Origin: Plantibacter flavus | Lineage (GTDB): Bacteria; Actinomycetota; Actinomycetes; Actinomycetales; Microbacteriaceae | DNA: 64,000 nt | NCBI RefSeq assembly: GCF_002024505.1 | Contig: NZ_CP019402.1 | Location: forward strand, 1,178,001 to 1,242,000 | Reading direction: 5' to 3' | Shown: one piece after another, positions 1 through 8,492 of the stretch | Position numbering within the stretch: the stretch's first letter is position 1 | Layout: every line of letters starts with the position of its first letter | Translations under genes and position numbers: made by a program | Notes under the pieces: generated by a model | The model's database searches: none | Told to the model about the DNA's origin: nothing | The model's input: only the letters and a program-made list of their open reading frames with translations

Positions 1-521
1 GCCTCGGAGGCGGACCTGCCCACGAGCGTCTCCTGCTCGCCAACCTCGCTGCTGCGCTGTTCACCCACAAGCGCATCCAGACCACCGAGACCAAGGCGAA
101 GCGCCTGCGTCCGCTCGCTGAGCGCCTGATCACCTTCGCGAAGCGCGGCGACCTGCACGCCCGCCGTCGGGTGCTCGCGACCATCACCGACAAGAGCGTC
201 GTCCACGAGCTCTTCACGGAGATCGCGCCCCTCGTCGCCGACCGTCAGGGTGGCTACACGCGCATCATCAAGACCGGTTACCGCAAGGGCGACAACGCTC
301 CGATGGCCGTGATCGAGCTCGTCCTCGAGCCCGTCACGCCGAAGGCGAAGCCGGCCAAGCAGTCCGCGAAGCACGCCGCAGCGCCGGTCGACGAGGCTCC
401 GGCCGAGGAGACCCCCGCCGAGGTCGAGGCCGACGCAGAGGCGACGGAAGCCGTCGAGGCGACCGAGACCGACGGCGAGTCCGTCGACGCCGACGAGGCT
501 CCCGCGAAGGACGCCAAGTAG
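1..521 (+). CDS. rplQ: 50S ribosomal protein L17, 5' end outside window
   Basis: Large-subunit ribosomal protein. The reading frame is open from base 3 and gives 172 visible residues. The visible N-terminal part ([20 protein letters not shown], then [17 protein letters not shown]) is the conserved L17 core; only the first few residues are missing. After the core, ending around base 340, there is a roughly 60-residue tail of Ala, Glu, Asp and Pro, much longer than the approximately 120-residue E. coli protein and typical in kind of actinobacterial L17. A GTG at 171 lies inside the gene and is not the start. The position just before truA matches the end of the ribosomal alpha operon in Actinobacteria. 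Confidence 0.96.
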   Translation, partial: LGGGPAHERLLLANLAAALFTHKRIQTTETKAKRLRPLAERLITFAKRGDLHARRRVLATITDKSVVHELFTEIAPLVADRQGGYTRIIKTGYRKGDNAPMAVIELVLEPVTPKAKPAKQSAKHAAAPVDEAPAEETPAEVEADAEATEAVEATETDGESVDADEAPAKDAK

Positions 522-540
522 GTTCAGCGACACACGAACG

Positions 541-572
541 GAACCCCGCCCTCCACCTGGAGAGCGGGGTTC
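541..572 (+). terminator. Intrinsic terminator-like hairpin after rplQ
   Basis: A perfect 9-bp stem GAACCCCGC / GCGGGGTTC, extended inside by CTCC/GGAG, begins 19 nt after the rplQ stop. There is no long T-tract, as is common for actinobacterial terminators. It probably ends the ribosomal protein operon. Confidence 0.75.
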
Positions 573-603
573 CGTCGTCCCTGGCGGCGCTGCGACGGTG
601 TCC

Positions 604-609
604 TAGGCT
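604..609 (+). promoter_or_regulatory. -10 box TAGGCT, leaderless start of the GNAT gene
   Basis: TAGGCT ends 6 nt before the ATG at 616, so a transcript starting at the usual distance would begin at or next to the start codon. No Shine-Dalgarno is present. Confidence 0.55.
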
Positions 610-615
610 GGAGAC

Positions 616-1629
616 ATGAGTACCACTCCCGCCGTTCCGGCCGGCCAGCCGGCCCTGCCGCAGCACCCCGACGTCGACCGATGGCGTCCGGCGGTCCGCG
701 CGGACATCGACGACATCGTGGCGCTGTGCGGCGCCATGGATCCGTTCGACAACCCCCACCGGGTGACGAGCCGCGACGAGATCGCGGACGAGTTCGACCA
801 CGCGTGGATCGACATGGCTGCGGACAGCCTGCTGGCGATCGCCGCCGACGGCACGCTGGTCGCCTACGCGATGGTGATCCTGTCGCCCTCACGAGACGTG
901 TCCGTCTATTCGTACGTCTTCGGCGGCGTGCATCCCGCATGGCGTGAGCGGGGGATCGGCCGAGCGGTGCTCGCGTGGTCGATGGAACGGTCCGAGCAGC
1001 AGCTGGCTTCCGTGGAGACGGGTGCTCCAGCTTCGTCCCGTGCCTACGTCGACGAACGGAACCCGGGGGCGGCGCGGCTGTTGGAGCGGTTCGGCTTCGC
1101 CGTGGCGCGGTACTTCACGATCATGGAACGCGATCTCTCCGCGCCCGTCGACGAGATCGACGCGCCCGACGGTGCCCGGCTCGAGGCGTACCACCCGGAC
1201 GTGGCCGAACGCACGAGAGAAGCTCGGAACGACTCGTTCCGGGATCACTGGGGCAGCCTGGAGACGGTCCCGGCGATGTGGGAGCAGTTCGTCGGCGGGT
1301 CCCACTTCCGAGCCGACCTGTCCGTGGTGGCGATGGACGACGACGGACGGGTCGTCGGCTTCACGCTGGCCGAGGTGGACGAGGACAGCTGGTCCGCGCA
1401 AGGGTTCACCAGCGCGTACATCGCCCTCGTCGGGACCGTGCGCGACTGGCGTGGCCGACGACTCGCACCGGCACTGCTCGCCACGGCGCTTCGTCGGATC
1501 CAGGCAGCCGGCCTCGAGCGGGCGACGCTGGAGGTCGACACGGCCAGCCCCACGGGTGCACTCGGGCTGTACGAACGACAGGGCTTCGTCGCGACGACGC
1601 GTGATCTGGCGTACGTCCGTGAGCGCTGA
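616..1629 (+). CDS. Tandem GNAT N-acetyltransferase
   Basis: A 337-residue protein with two GNAT-fold halves. The first (about residues 20-170) has the acetyl-CoA loop region HPAWRERGIGRAVLAW, and the second (about 185-335) has GTVRDWRGRRLAPALL followed by a typical C-terminal LYERQGFVAT motif. Tandem GNATs of this kind include mycothiol synthase-like and antibiotic-acetylating enzymes; the substrate cannot be read from the sequence. ATG 616 is preceded at 6 nt by TAGGCT, suggesting a leaderless mRNA. The stop overlaps the GTG start of truA by 11 bp, so the two are likely co-transcribed. Confidence 0.85.
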   Translation: MSTTPAVPAGQPALPQHPDVDRWRPAVRADIDDIVALCGAMDPFDNPHRVTSRDEIADEFDHAWIDMAADSLLAIAADGTLVAYAMVILSPSRDVSVYSYVFGGVHPAWRERGIGRAVLAWSMERSEQQLASVETGAPASSRAYVDERNPGAARLLERFGFAVARYFTIMERDLSAPVDEIDAPDGARLEAYHPDVAERTREARNDSFRDHWGSLETVPAMWEQFVGGSHFRADLSVVAMDDDGRVVGFTLAEVDEDSWSAQGFTSAYIALVGTVRDWRGRRLAPALLATALRRIQAAGLERATLEVDTASPTGALGLYERQGFVATTRDLAYVRER

Positions 1630-2563
1630 GCAGGTCGCGGCAGCGGACGTCCTCCCGACCCAGCGGTTCCGGCTCGCCATCGCGTACGACGGCACGGACT
1701 TCGCCGGATGGGCGAAGCAGCCGGGGCTCCGGACGGTCGAGGGAGTCCTGGAGGAGGCGCTGTATCGCGTGCTCGGCAAGACCGTCCCGCCGATGCCACG
1801 GTTCGTGGTGGCCGGACGGACTGATGCCGGCGTGCATGCGGCCGGTCAGGTGGCGCACCTCGACCTCACCGAGCCGCAGCTCGCGAAGATCACGCGATTG
1901 CAGGGGCGCCACGCCGAGTTCCACGACGGTACGCCGCGGAACGAGACCGCGAGCTCCCTGCTCGTGCGTCGACTGAACGGCGTGCTCGGGATGGACCGCG
2001 ACGTCGTGATCCACACGGCGGAACCGGCGTCGGAGGGCTTCGACGCGCGCTTCTCGGCTGTCTGGCGTCACTACCGCTACCGCCTCGCGGACGCCGACGT
2101 CCGCAAGGACCCGATCCTCCGGCGGACGACGAGCTGGACGACGGCGTCGCTCGACGTCGAGCTGCTCCACCGGGCGGCCACCTCGCTCGTGGGGCTCCAC
2201 GACTTCCAGGCGTACTGCAAACCGAGACCACGCGCGACGACCATCCGGACCCTGCAGTCCTTCAGCTGGGAGCGGGACGAAGCGGGCGTGCTCGTGGCGA
2301 GCCTCACCGCCGACGCGTTCTGCCACAGCATGGTGCGGGCGCTCGTCGGCGCCTGCGTCGCCGTGGGGGAGGGGCGCATGTCGCTCGACGAGGTCGTCCG
2401 GCTCCGCGACGGCGGGCGGCGGGAGGTCGACTTCCGGGTGATGCCGGCGCGCGGGCTCACCCTCGTCGAGGTCGGTTACCCCGAGCCGGGGCTGCTGCAC
2501 GCGCGGGCCGCCGAGACCCGTCAGCGGCGGAGCCACGAGCACGTGGAAGCGAGCGCCGAGTGA
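1619..2563 (+). CDS. truA: tRNA pseudouridine(38-40) synthase TruA
   Basis: Converts uridines 38-40 of the tRNA anticodon arm to pseudouridine. The 314-residue protein begins at GTG 1619, inside the end of the upstream GNAT gene, followed by RFRLAIAYDGTDFAGWAKQP. The catalytic motif GRTDAGVHA places the nucleophilic Asp at residue 69, and the C-terminal half contains FCHSMVRALVGA. The stretch around residues 85-115 is longer than in E. coli TruA, a feature I associate with actinobacterial homologues. The frame stays open upstream of 1619, but the similarity to TruA begins only here. The location between rplQ and rplM is the normal actinobacterial one. Confidence 0.95.
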   Translation: MSAEQVAAADVLPTQRFRLAIAYDGTDFAGWAKQPGLRTVEGVLEEALYRVLGKTVPPMPRFVVAGRTDAGVHAAGQVAHLDLTEPQLAKITRLQGRHAEFHDGTPRNETASSLLVRRLNGVLGMDRDVVIHTAEPASEGFDARFSAVWRHYRYRLADADVRKDPILRRTTSWTTASLDVELLHRAATSLVGLHDFQAYCKPRPRATTIRTLQSFSWERDEAGVLVASLTADAFCHSMVRALVGACVAVGEGRMSLDEVVRLRDGGRREVDFRVMPARGLTLVEVGYPEPGLLHARAAETRQRRSHEHVEASAE

Positions 2564-2578
2564 GGTTCCCGGTGGGAA

Positions 2579-2607
2579 TTGACCGCCGGGACGTCGTCGC
2601 GTAGACT
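2579..2607 (+). promoter_or_regulatory. Sigma-70-type promoter of rplM-rpsI
   Basis: TTGACC (2579-2584) and TAGACT (2602-2607) are separated by exactly 17 bp. Transcription would start near 2613-2615, leaving a leader of about 125 nt before rplM. Confidence 0.8.
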
Positions 2608-2612
2608 TTCCC

Positions 2613-2690
2613 GTTGGTGCCTGCGCCTTCTGCGGCGCGGTACCCGAAGTTGAGCCCTCCACCTCGGGCGTTCCGTTCGGAACACCCAAC
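2613..2690 (+). promoter_or_regulatory. Structured 5' leader of rplM, candidate r-protein autoregulatory element
   Basis: The leader can fold as a multi-branch structure. GTTGG (2613-2617) pairs with CCAAC (2686-2690) and closes three hairpins: GCGCC/GGCGC (2623-2638), CCCGA/TCGGG (2643-2668) and GTTCC-GTTC-GGAAC (2670-2683). Such junctions are typical of ribosomal protein leaders that bind their own product. The folding is my reading; the autoregulatory role is inferred. Confidence 0.5.
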
Positions 2691-2739
2691 AGGAGCGGGA
2701 TTCACGAACGACCAACTCCGACCAGAAAGCAGCACTATT

Positions 2740-3186
2740 GTGACGCGCACGTATTCCCCGAAGGCCAGTGAGATCACGCACGACTGGGTCGTCATCGACG
2801 CCACCGACGTGGTCCTCGGCCGCCTGGCCAGCCACGCTGCAGCGCTCCTGCGCGGCAAGCACAAGGCGACCTTCTCCCCCCACATGGACGGTGGCGACTT
2901 CGTCATCATCATCAACGCCGACAAGGTGGCCCTCACCGGCGCCAAGCTCCTGCAGAAGAAGGCCTACCGCCACTCCGGTTACCCGGGCGGGCTCTCGGCC
3001 GTCACCTACGCCGAGCTCCTCGAGAAGAACCCGATCCGCGCCGTCGAGAAGGCGATCCGCGGCATGCTGCCGAAGAACACGCTCGGCCGCGACCAGCTGA
3101 AGAAGCTCAAGGTCTACACGGGCAGCGAGCACCCGCACGCCGCTCAGCAGCCCAAGCCGTTCACGCTCGACCAGGTCGCCCAGTAA
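2740..3186 (+). CDS. rplM: 50S ribosomal protein L13
   Basis: An early-assembling large-subunit protein of 148 residues. GTG 2740 is chosen because [20 protein letters not shown] matches the start of L13. The same frame is open back to 2614, but that part is leader sequence. Conserved blocks [29 protein letters not shown] and [13 protein letters not shown] are all present. It heads the two-gene rplM-rpsI operon, driven by the promoter at 2579-2607. Confidence 0.97.
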   Translation: MTRTYSPKASEITHDWVVIDATDVVLGRLASHAAALLRGKHKATFSPHMDGGDFVIIINADKVALTGAKLLQKKAYRHSGYPGGLSAVTYAELLEKNPIRAVEKAIRGMLPKNTLGRDQLKKLKVYTGSEHPHAAQQPKPFTLDQVAQ

Positions 3187-3214
3187 GCACCGGACAAGAA
3201 AAAAGGATTACACA

Positions 3215-3700
3215 GTGGCGAACATCGCAGATTCCATCGAAGAGACCCCGCAGAGCTACTCCACCGAGTCGGCTCCTGAAGCAGCAGTCACCGCGCCTCG
3301 CGCCGTGCTGAGCGTCCCCGGCGCAGCCGTCGGCCGTCGCAAGCAGGCCATCGCCCGCGTGCGTCTCGTCCCCGGCAGCGGCACCATCACGGTCAACGGC
3401 CGCACGCTCGAGGACTACTTCCCGAACAAGCTGCACCAGCAGCTCATCAACGACCCGTTCACCGTCCTCGACCTGGCCGGCGGCTACGACGTCATCGCAC
3501 GCATCTCCGGTGGTGGCCCCTCGGGCCAGGCCGGCGCGCTGCGCCTCGGCATCGCTCGCTCGCTGAACCAGATCGACGAGGAGAACAACCGCGCCACCCT
3601 GAAGAAGGCCGGCTTCCTCTCCCGTGACGCTCGCGTCAAGGAGCGCAAGAAGGCCGGACTCAAGAAGGCCCGTAAGGCTCCGCAGTTCTCGAAGCGCTAA
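3215..3700 (+). CDS. rpsI: 30S ribosomal protein S9
   Basis: Small-subunit protein whose C-terminal tail reaches the P-site tRNA. It has 161 residues: an N-terminal extension of about 35 residues not found in E. coli S9, then the S9 core beginning [12 protein letters not shown], the [19 protein letters not shown] motif, and the basic tail ending [12 protein letters not shown] 3215 follows the purine-rich ribosome binding site AAAAAGGA (3199-3206). It lies 28 nt after rplM. Confidence 0.97.
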   Translation: MANIADSIEETPQSYSTESAPEAAVTAPRAVLSVPGAAVGRRKQAIARVRLVPGSGTITVNGRTLEDYFPNKLHQQLINDPFTVLDLAGGYDVIARISGGGPSGQAGALRLGIARSLNQIDEENNRATLKKAGFLSRDARVKERKKAGLKKARKAPQFSKR

Positions 3701-3725
3701 GCGCTCTCAGGACAAGCGAAGCTCG

Positions 3726-5087
3726 ATGCCTCAGCTGTTTGGTACCGACGGCGTACGCGGACTCGCGAACGCCGACCTGACGGCAGACCTCGCTCTCGGC
3801 CTTGCCCAAGCCACCGCAGTGGTGCTTGGGCAAGGCCGTAGTGCTGAGGCCCGCCGTGCCGCCGGGAAGCGCCCGGTCGCCGTGCTCGCACGCGACCCGC
3901 GCATCTCAGGCGAGTTCCTGTCCGCCGCCGTCGCGGCGGGCCTGGCGTCCTCGGGCGTCGACGTGCTCGAGGCCGGCGTGCTGCCCACGCCCGCGACGGC
4001 GTTCCTCATCGCCGACATCGACGCCGACTTCGGCGTGATGATCTCCGCCTCGCACAACCCTGCGCCCGACAACGGGATCAAGATCTTCGCCCGCGGCGGC
4101 ACGAAGCTGCCCGACGCGGTGGAACGCCGGATCGAGGAGTACCTCGACCGCCCCAAGCTCAGCCCGACCGGCGCCGATGTCGGCCGGATCATCCGCTTCG
4201 CCGACGCCGAGGACCGCTACGTCCTCCACCTGCTCGGCAGTCTCCCGAACCGCCTGGACGGCATCCATGTCGTCCTCGACTGCGCGCACGGCGCGGCTGC
4301 GGGAGTGTCGCCGGAGACCTTCCGCGACGCCGGGGCCAAGGTCACGATCATCGGCAACGACCCCGACGGCATGAACATCAACGACGGCGTCGGCTCCACG
4401 CACCTCGACCTCCTGTCCAAGGCGGTCCTCGAGCACGGTGCCGACCTCGGCATCGCACACGACGGCGACGCCGACCGCTGCCTCGCGGTCGACGCTGCGG
4501 GCAAGGTCGTCGACGGCGACCAGATCATGGCCATCCTCGCGGTCTCGATGCAGGAGCGAGGCAGGCTCAAGGACGACACGCTCGTCGCCACGGTGATGAG
4601 CAACCTCGGCCTGCACGTCGCGATGCGCGAGCACGGCATCAACGTCGTCCAGACCGGGGTCGGCGACCGCTACGTCCTCGAGGCGATGAACGCGAACGCC
4701 TATTCGCTCGGCGGCGAGCAGTCGGGTCACGTCATCATGGCCGACTACGCGACCACCGGCGACGGCATCCTCACCGGTCTGCACATCGTGGCCGAGATGG
4801 CGCGCACCGGGAAGACGCTCGCGGAGCTCGCCGCGGTGATGCAGGTCTATCCGCAGATCCTCGTCAACGTCACCGGTGTCGACCGCACACGCCTCGTCGG
4901 CGACGAGGTCGTCGACGCTGCCGTACAGGCTGCCGAAGCAGAGCTCGGAGACGACGGACGCGTGCTGTTGCGGCCGTCCGGCACCGAGCAGCTCGTCCGC
5001 GTCATGGTCGAGGCGGCCGACCAGCCGACCGCCGACCGCCTGGCGCACCGCCTCGCCGACGTCGTCCGCGAACGACTCGCCATCTGA
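3726..5087 (+). CDS. glmM: Phosphoglucosamine mutase GlmM
   Basis: Interconverts glucosamine-6-phosphate and glucosamine-1-phosphate on the path to UDP-GlcNAc for peptidoglycan. The 453-residue protein starts at ATG 3726 ([14 protein letters not shown], the normal GlmM start); the frame is open further upstream across the end of rpsI. The phosphoserine motif ISASHNP puts the active Ser at 109, the metal-binding loop is DGDADR, and the phosphate-binding loop near the C-terminus is [12 protein letters not shown]. The gene follows rpsI by 25 nt and may read through from it. An unusually long inverted repeat lies within codons 25-38 (see separate entry). Confidence 0.96.
   Translation: MPQLFGTDGVRGLANADLTADLALGLAQATAVVLGQGRSAEARRAAGKRPVAVLARDPRISGEFLSAAVAAGLASSGVDVLEAGVLPTPATAFLIADIDADFGVMISASHNPAPDNGIKIFARGGTKLPDAVERRIEEYLDRPKLSPTGADVGRIIRFADAEDRYVLHLLGSLPNRLDGIHVVLDCAHGAAAGVSPETFRDAGAKVTIIGNDPDGMNINDGVGSTHLDLLSKAVLEHGADLGIAHDGDADRCLAVDAAGKVVDGDQIMAILAVSMQERGRLKDDTLVATVMSNLGLHVAMREHGINVVQTGVGDRYVLEAMNANAYSLGGEQSGHVIMADYATTGDGILTGLHIVAEMARTGKTLAELAAVMQVYPQILVNVTGVDRTRLVGDEVVDAAVQAAEAELGDDGRVLLRPSGTEQLVRVMVEAADQPTADRLAHRLADVVRERLAI
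3798..3837 (+). repeat. 14-bp perfect inverted repeat inside glmM
   Basis: GGCCTTGCCCAAGC (3798-3811) is repeated in reverse complement at 3824-3837 with a 12-nt loop. It lies about 70 nt after the glmM start codon and encodes the sequence [13 protein letters not shown]. In mRNA it would make a very stable hairpin. Confidence 0.85.
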
Positions 5088-5133
5088 GTCGTCCGGCGGC
5101 GGGTCGGCACCTCAGCTGTGGAAGAGTGATCGC

Positions 5134-6087
5134 ATGACTTCGACGACGACGGGCGGTGCCTCCGGGCAGCCGACGCCCTACGTGGAGATCGACCGTGCCG
5201 AATGGGCGCGACTCGCTCCGGAGACGGCCACACCGCTCAGCGAGACCGAGGTCGTGCAGATCCGTGGCCTCGGCGACCGTCTCGACATGCGTGAGGTCGA
5301 AGAGGTCTACGTGCCGCTCAGCCGACTGCTGAGCCTCTACGCGAAGGGCACCCAGGACCTCGGCCGCGCCACGAGCCGGTTCCTCGGCGACCAGGCGCTC
5401 CGGACGCCGTTCGTGATCGGCGTGGCGGGTTCCGTCGCCGTCGGCAAGTCGACGATCGCGCGGCTGCTGCGCGAACTGCTGTCGCGCTGGCCGGACACCC
5501 CGCACGTCGAGCTCGTGACGACCGACGGCTTCCTCTATCCGAACGAGGAACTCCAGCGGCGCGGCATCATGGATCGCAAGGGCTTCCCCGAGTCGTACGA
5601 CCGCCGGGCGCTCCTGCGGTTCATCACCGCCGTGAAGAGCGGCGCCGCCGAGGTGCGGGCACCGTTCTACTCGCATCTGCGCTACGACATCATCCCGACG
5701 GCGCAGGTCGTCGTCCGGCGCCCCGACGTCCTGATCGTCGAGGGCTTGAACGTGCTGCAACCGGCCGCGACGGCCAGCGGACTCGCGATCAGCGACCTGT
5801 TCGACTTCAGCATCTACGTCGACGCACGGACGCGCGACATCGAGTCCTGGTACGTCGACCGCTTCATGGCGCTCAAGCGGGGCGCGTTCTCGAACCCGAA
5901 CTCCTTCTTCAACGTGTTCGCCGAGCTCTCCGACGAGGAGGCGGCCGATCAGGCTCGCGGGTTCTGGCGCTCCATCAACGAACCGAACCTCATCGACAAC
6001 ATCCGCCCGACCCGGTCACGCGCGAAGCTCGTGCTGCGGAAGGACTCCGATCACACGGTGTCCTCGGTGCTGCTCCGCAAGCTCTGA
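5134..6087 (+). CDS. coaA: Type I pantothenate kinase
   Basis: Phosphorylates pantothenate, the first and usually feedback-controlled step of CoA synthesis. The 317-residue length matches bacterial CoaA. The P-loop GSVAVGKST is at residues 99-107, followed by [13 protein letters not shown] and [11 protein letters not shown], which are CoaA signatures, and the C-terminal [22 protein letters not shown] 5134 was chosen because homology begins around [13 protein letters not shown]; the open frame reaches back into the end of glmM. It lies between glmM and glmS, as in other Microbacteriaceae. Confidence 0.95.
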   Translation: MTSTTTGGASGQPTPYVEIDRAEWARLAPETATPLSETEVVQIRGLGDRLDMREVEEVYVPLSRLLSLYAKGTQDLGRATSRFLGDQALRTPFVIGVAGSVAVGKSTIARLLRELLSRWPDTPHVELVTTDGFLYPNEELQRRGIMDRKGFPESYDRRALLRFITAVKSGAAEVRAPFYSHLRYDIIPTAQVVVRRPDVLIVEGLNVLQPAATASGLAISDLFDFSIYVDARTRDIESWYVDRFMALKRGAFSNPNSFFNVFAELSDEEAADQARGFWRSINEPNLIDNIRPTRSRAKLVLRKDSDHTVSSVLLRKL

Positions 6088-6200
6088 GCAGCGGCAGGGG
6101 AAGGGCTCGGCTACCGCTGGATCCCGGCAGCATCGTCCTGCTCCCACGCTGAGCGTCGGCGCCTCGAGGTTGGTGCAGGATCCTCGCAAAATCGCGCGAT

Positions 6201-6206
6201 TATGCT
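6201..6206 (+). promoter_or_regulatory. -10 box TATGCT before glmS
   Basis: TATGCT ends 7 nt before the glmS ATG at 6214, in a locally A+T-rich patch (AAAATCGCGCGATTATGCT). No clear -35 and no Shine-Dalgarno are seen, fitting leaderless transcription. Confidence 0.5.
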
Positions 6207-6213
6207 GCTCTAC

Positions 6214-8061
6214 ATGTGTGGAATCGTAGGGTACGTCGGGAACGACAAGACGGTGGACGTCCTCATGGGCGGACTCAAGCGGCTCGAGTACCGGGGGTAC
6301 GACTCCGCCGGGATCGCCGTGCTCGACGCGACGGGCTCGCTGAACACCCGGAAGCGCGCCGGGAAGCTGGCCGTCCTCACCGAGGACCTCGCCGCGAACC
6401 CCATCGCGCCGGGCTCGACCGGTATCGGTCACACCCGTTGGGCGACCCACGGTGGACCGACGGACCGCAACGCGCACCCGCACCTCGGTGACGAAGGACG
6501 CCTCGCGCTCATCCACAACGGCATCATCGAGAACTTCGCCGAGCTGCGCGCGGAGCTCCTCGCGGACGGCTTCACCTTCGAGAGCGACACCGACACCGAG
6601 ATCGCCGCCGTGCTCATCGGCCGCGAGTACCGCTCCACCGGCGACCTCACCGAGGCCTTCCGCCGCGTCGTCGCTCGCCTGGACGGCGCCTTCACCCTGC
6701 TCGCCATGCACCAGGACCTGCCCGGCGTCGTCATCGGCGCGCGTCGGAACTCGCCGCTCGTCATCGGACTCGGCGACGGCGAGAACTTCCTCGGGTCGGA
6801 CGTCGCCGCGTTCGTGCAGTACACCCAGCGCGCGGTCGCGATCGGTCAGGACCAGATGGTCGTCATCACGCCCGACGACGTGACGGTCACCGACTTCGCC
6901 GGCAACCACGTGGTGACCGAGCCGTTCGAGATCCAGTGGGACGCTTCGGCGGCCGACAAGGGCGGCTGGTCGAGCTTCATGGCGAAGGAGATCAGCGAGG
7001 AGCCCGATGCGGTCGCGAACACGATCCGCGGGCGGGTCGAGGGCGGCCAGGTCGTCATCCCCGAACTCGCCGGTCTCGACGAGCTCTTCCTCGACATCGA
7101 CCGCATCGTGATCATCGCGTGCGGCACCGCCGCCTACGCCGGCACGGTCGGCACCTACGCGATCGAGCGCTGGGCCGGGATCCCGGTCACCGTCGAGCTC
7201 AGCCACGAGTTCCGCTACCGCGACCCGGTCATCGACGCGCGCACGCTCGTCATCTCGGTGAGCCAGTCGGGCGAGACCATGGACACGCTCATGGCGGTGC
7301 GTTTCGCGAGCGAGTCCGGCGCGAAGACGCTGTCGATCTGCAACACGCAGGGCGCCACGATCGCGCGTGAGTCGGACGCCGTGGTGTACACCCACGCGGG
7401 GCCCGAGGTCGCTGTCGCGTCCACGAAGGCGTTCACCGCCCAGATCACGGCGCTGTACCTGTTCGGGCTGCACCTCGCGCGGGTGCGCGGCACCCAGACT
7501 CCGGAGTTCCTGGCGTCGCAGGTCGAGGAGCTGCAGGGCGTGCCCGACAAGATCGCCAGCATCCTCGGGGCCTCCGAGAAGATCGCGCAGCTCGCCCACT
7601 GGATGGCCGACTCCCGCGCGGTGCTCTTCCTCGGCCGCCACGTGGGGTACCCGATCGCGCTCGAGGGTGCGCTGAAGCTCAAGGAACTCGCGTACATCCA
7701 CGCTGAAGGCTTCGCCGGTGGCGAGCTCAAGCACGGCCCGATCGCCCTCATCGAGCCGGGCCAGCCCGTCTTCGTGGTCGTCCCGAGCCCACGTGGCTCG
7801 GCGATCCTGCACCCGAAGGTCATCTCGACCATCGAGGAGATCCGTGCACGCGGTGCCCGGGTCATCGCGATCGCGGAGCAGGGCGACGCCGCCGTCCTGC
7901 CCTCGGCCGACGAGGTCATCCCGATCCCGCTCGCCGGTCCGCTGTTCGAGCCTCTGCTCGCCGTCATCCCGCTGCACATCTTCGCGATGGAGCTCGCGAC
8001 GGCGAAGGGCCTCGACGTCGACCAGCCGCGCAACCTCGCGAAGTCCGTCACGGTCGAGTAG
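6214..8061 (+). CDS. glmS: Glutamine-fructose-6-phosphate aminotransferase GlmS
   Basis: Makes glucosamine-6-phosphate from fructose-6-phosphate and glutamine, the entry to amino-sugar synthesis. It has 615 residues. The start is ATG 6214 rather than the in-frame ATG at 6202, because the N-terminal Cys of MCGIVGYVG must become residue 1 of the mature enzyme to act as the glutaminase nucleophile. The glutaminase domain (to about 240) is followed by two SIS domains (ISVSQSGETMDTLMAVR and a second one near residue 480). The C-terminal DQPRNLAKSVTVE is characteristic. No GlmS ribozyme is expected or seen upstream. Confidence 0.97.
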   Translation: MCGIVGYVGNDKTVDVLMGGLKRLEYRGYDSAGIAVLDATGSLNTRKRAGKLAVLTEDLAANPIAPGSTGIGHTRWATHGGPTDRNAHPHLGDEGRLALIHNGIIENFAELRAELLADGFTFESDTDTEIAAVLIGREYRSTGDLTEAFRRVVARLDGAFTLLAMHQDLPGVVIGARRNSPLVIGLGDGENFLGSDVAAFVQYTQRAVAIGQDQMVVITPDDVTVTDFAGNHVVTEPFEIQWDASAADKGGWSSFMAKEISEEPDAVANTIRGRVEGGQVVIPELAGLDELFLDIDRIVIIACGTAAYAGTVGTYAIERWAGIPVTVELSHEFRYRDPVIDARTLVISVSQSGETMDTLMAVRFASESGAKTLSICNTQGATIARESDAVVYTHAGPEVAVASTKAFTAQITALYLFGLHLARVRGTQTPEFLASQVEELQGVPDKIASILGASEKIAQLAHWMADSRAVLFLGRHVGYPIALEGALKLKELAYIHAEGFAGGELKHGPIALIEPGQPVFVVVPSPRGSAILHPKVISTIEEIRARGARVIAIAEQGDAAVLPSADEVIPIPLAGPLFEPLLAVIPLHIFAMELATAKGLDVDQPRNLAKSVTVE

Positions 8062-8123
8062 GGACGGTCCGCGGGGTCCGAGGTGGCCCGTCGAGCGAGC
8101 CTCCGGGCCGCACACGACGGCCG

Positions 8124-8129
8124 TAGAGT
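8124..8129 (+). promoter_or_regulatory. -10 box TAGAGT, leaderless start of acpS
   Basis: TAGAGT ends 6 nt before ATG 8136. The AGAGGG that follows is too close to the start to act as a ribosome binding site. Confidence 0.5.
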
Positions 8130-8135
8130 AGAGGG

Positions 8136-8492
8136 ATGATCATCGGCATCGGGGTGGACCTGGTCGACCTCGCACGGTTCGAACGGGCGATCACGCGCAC
8201 CCCGAACCTGCTGGCCAGGCTCTTCGTCCCGTCGGAACGCGACCTCCCGCTGCGGTCCCTCGCCGGACGGTTCGCCGCCAAGGAGGCGCTCATCAAGGCA
8301 CTGGGTTCCTCGGACGGTATCCGGTGGCAGGAGATGGCGATCGTGAACGGCCCGGAGGGGAAGCCCGACTTCGCGCTGTCCGGCGTCACGGCGGGTGTGG
8401 TGGCCGAGCGGGGGATCACGAGCATGCACCTGACCATGACGCACGACGCCGGGGTCGCCGTCGCGTTCGTCGTCGCGGAGCGGGAAGGATGA
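8136..8492 (+). CDS. acpS: Holo-[acyl-carrier-protein] synthase
   Basis: Transfers 4'-phosphopantetheine from CoA to acyl carrier protein. The 118-residue length is typical of AcpS. The start IGIGVDLVDLARFERAI contains the Mg-binding Asp, and LAGRFAAKEALIKALG holds the second conserved block with the catalytic Glu. It overlaps the next gene, alr, as ATGA, so the two are translated together. Nearby coaA makes the CoA precursor it uses. Confidence 0.95.
   Translation: MIIGIGVDLVDLARFERAITRTPNLLARLFVPSERDLPLRSLAGRFAAKEALIKALGSSDGIRWQEMAIVNGPEGKPDFALSGVTAGVVAERGITSMHLTMTHDAGVAVAFVVAEREG

Noticed and set aside
6088..6213. Possible glmS-type ribozyme or riboswitch upstream of glmS
   Set aside because: The gap is only about 126 nt, contains no pattern of the Firmicutes ribozyme, and the -10 box just before the start codon points to a leaderless mRNA.
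6016..8115. About 700-codon reverse-strand open frame opposite glmS
   Set aside because: Low-complexity Asp/Arg/Val translation mirroring the glmS codons, with no ribosome binding site or family match.
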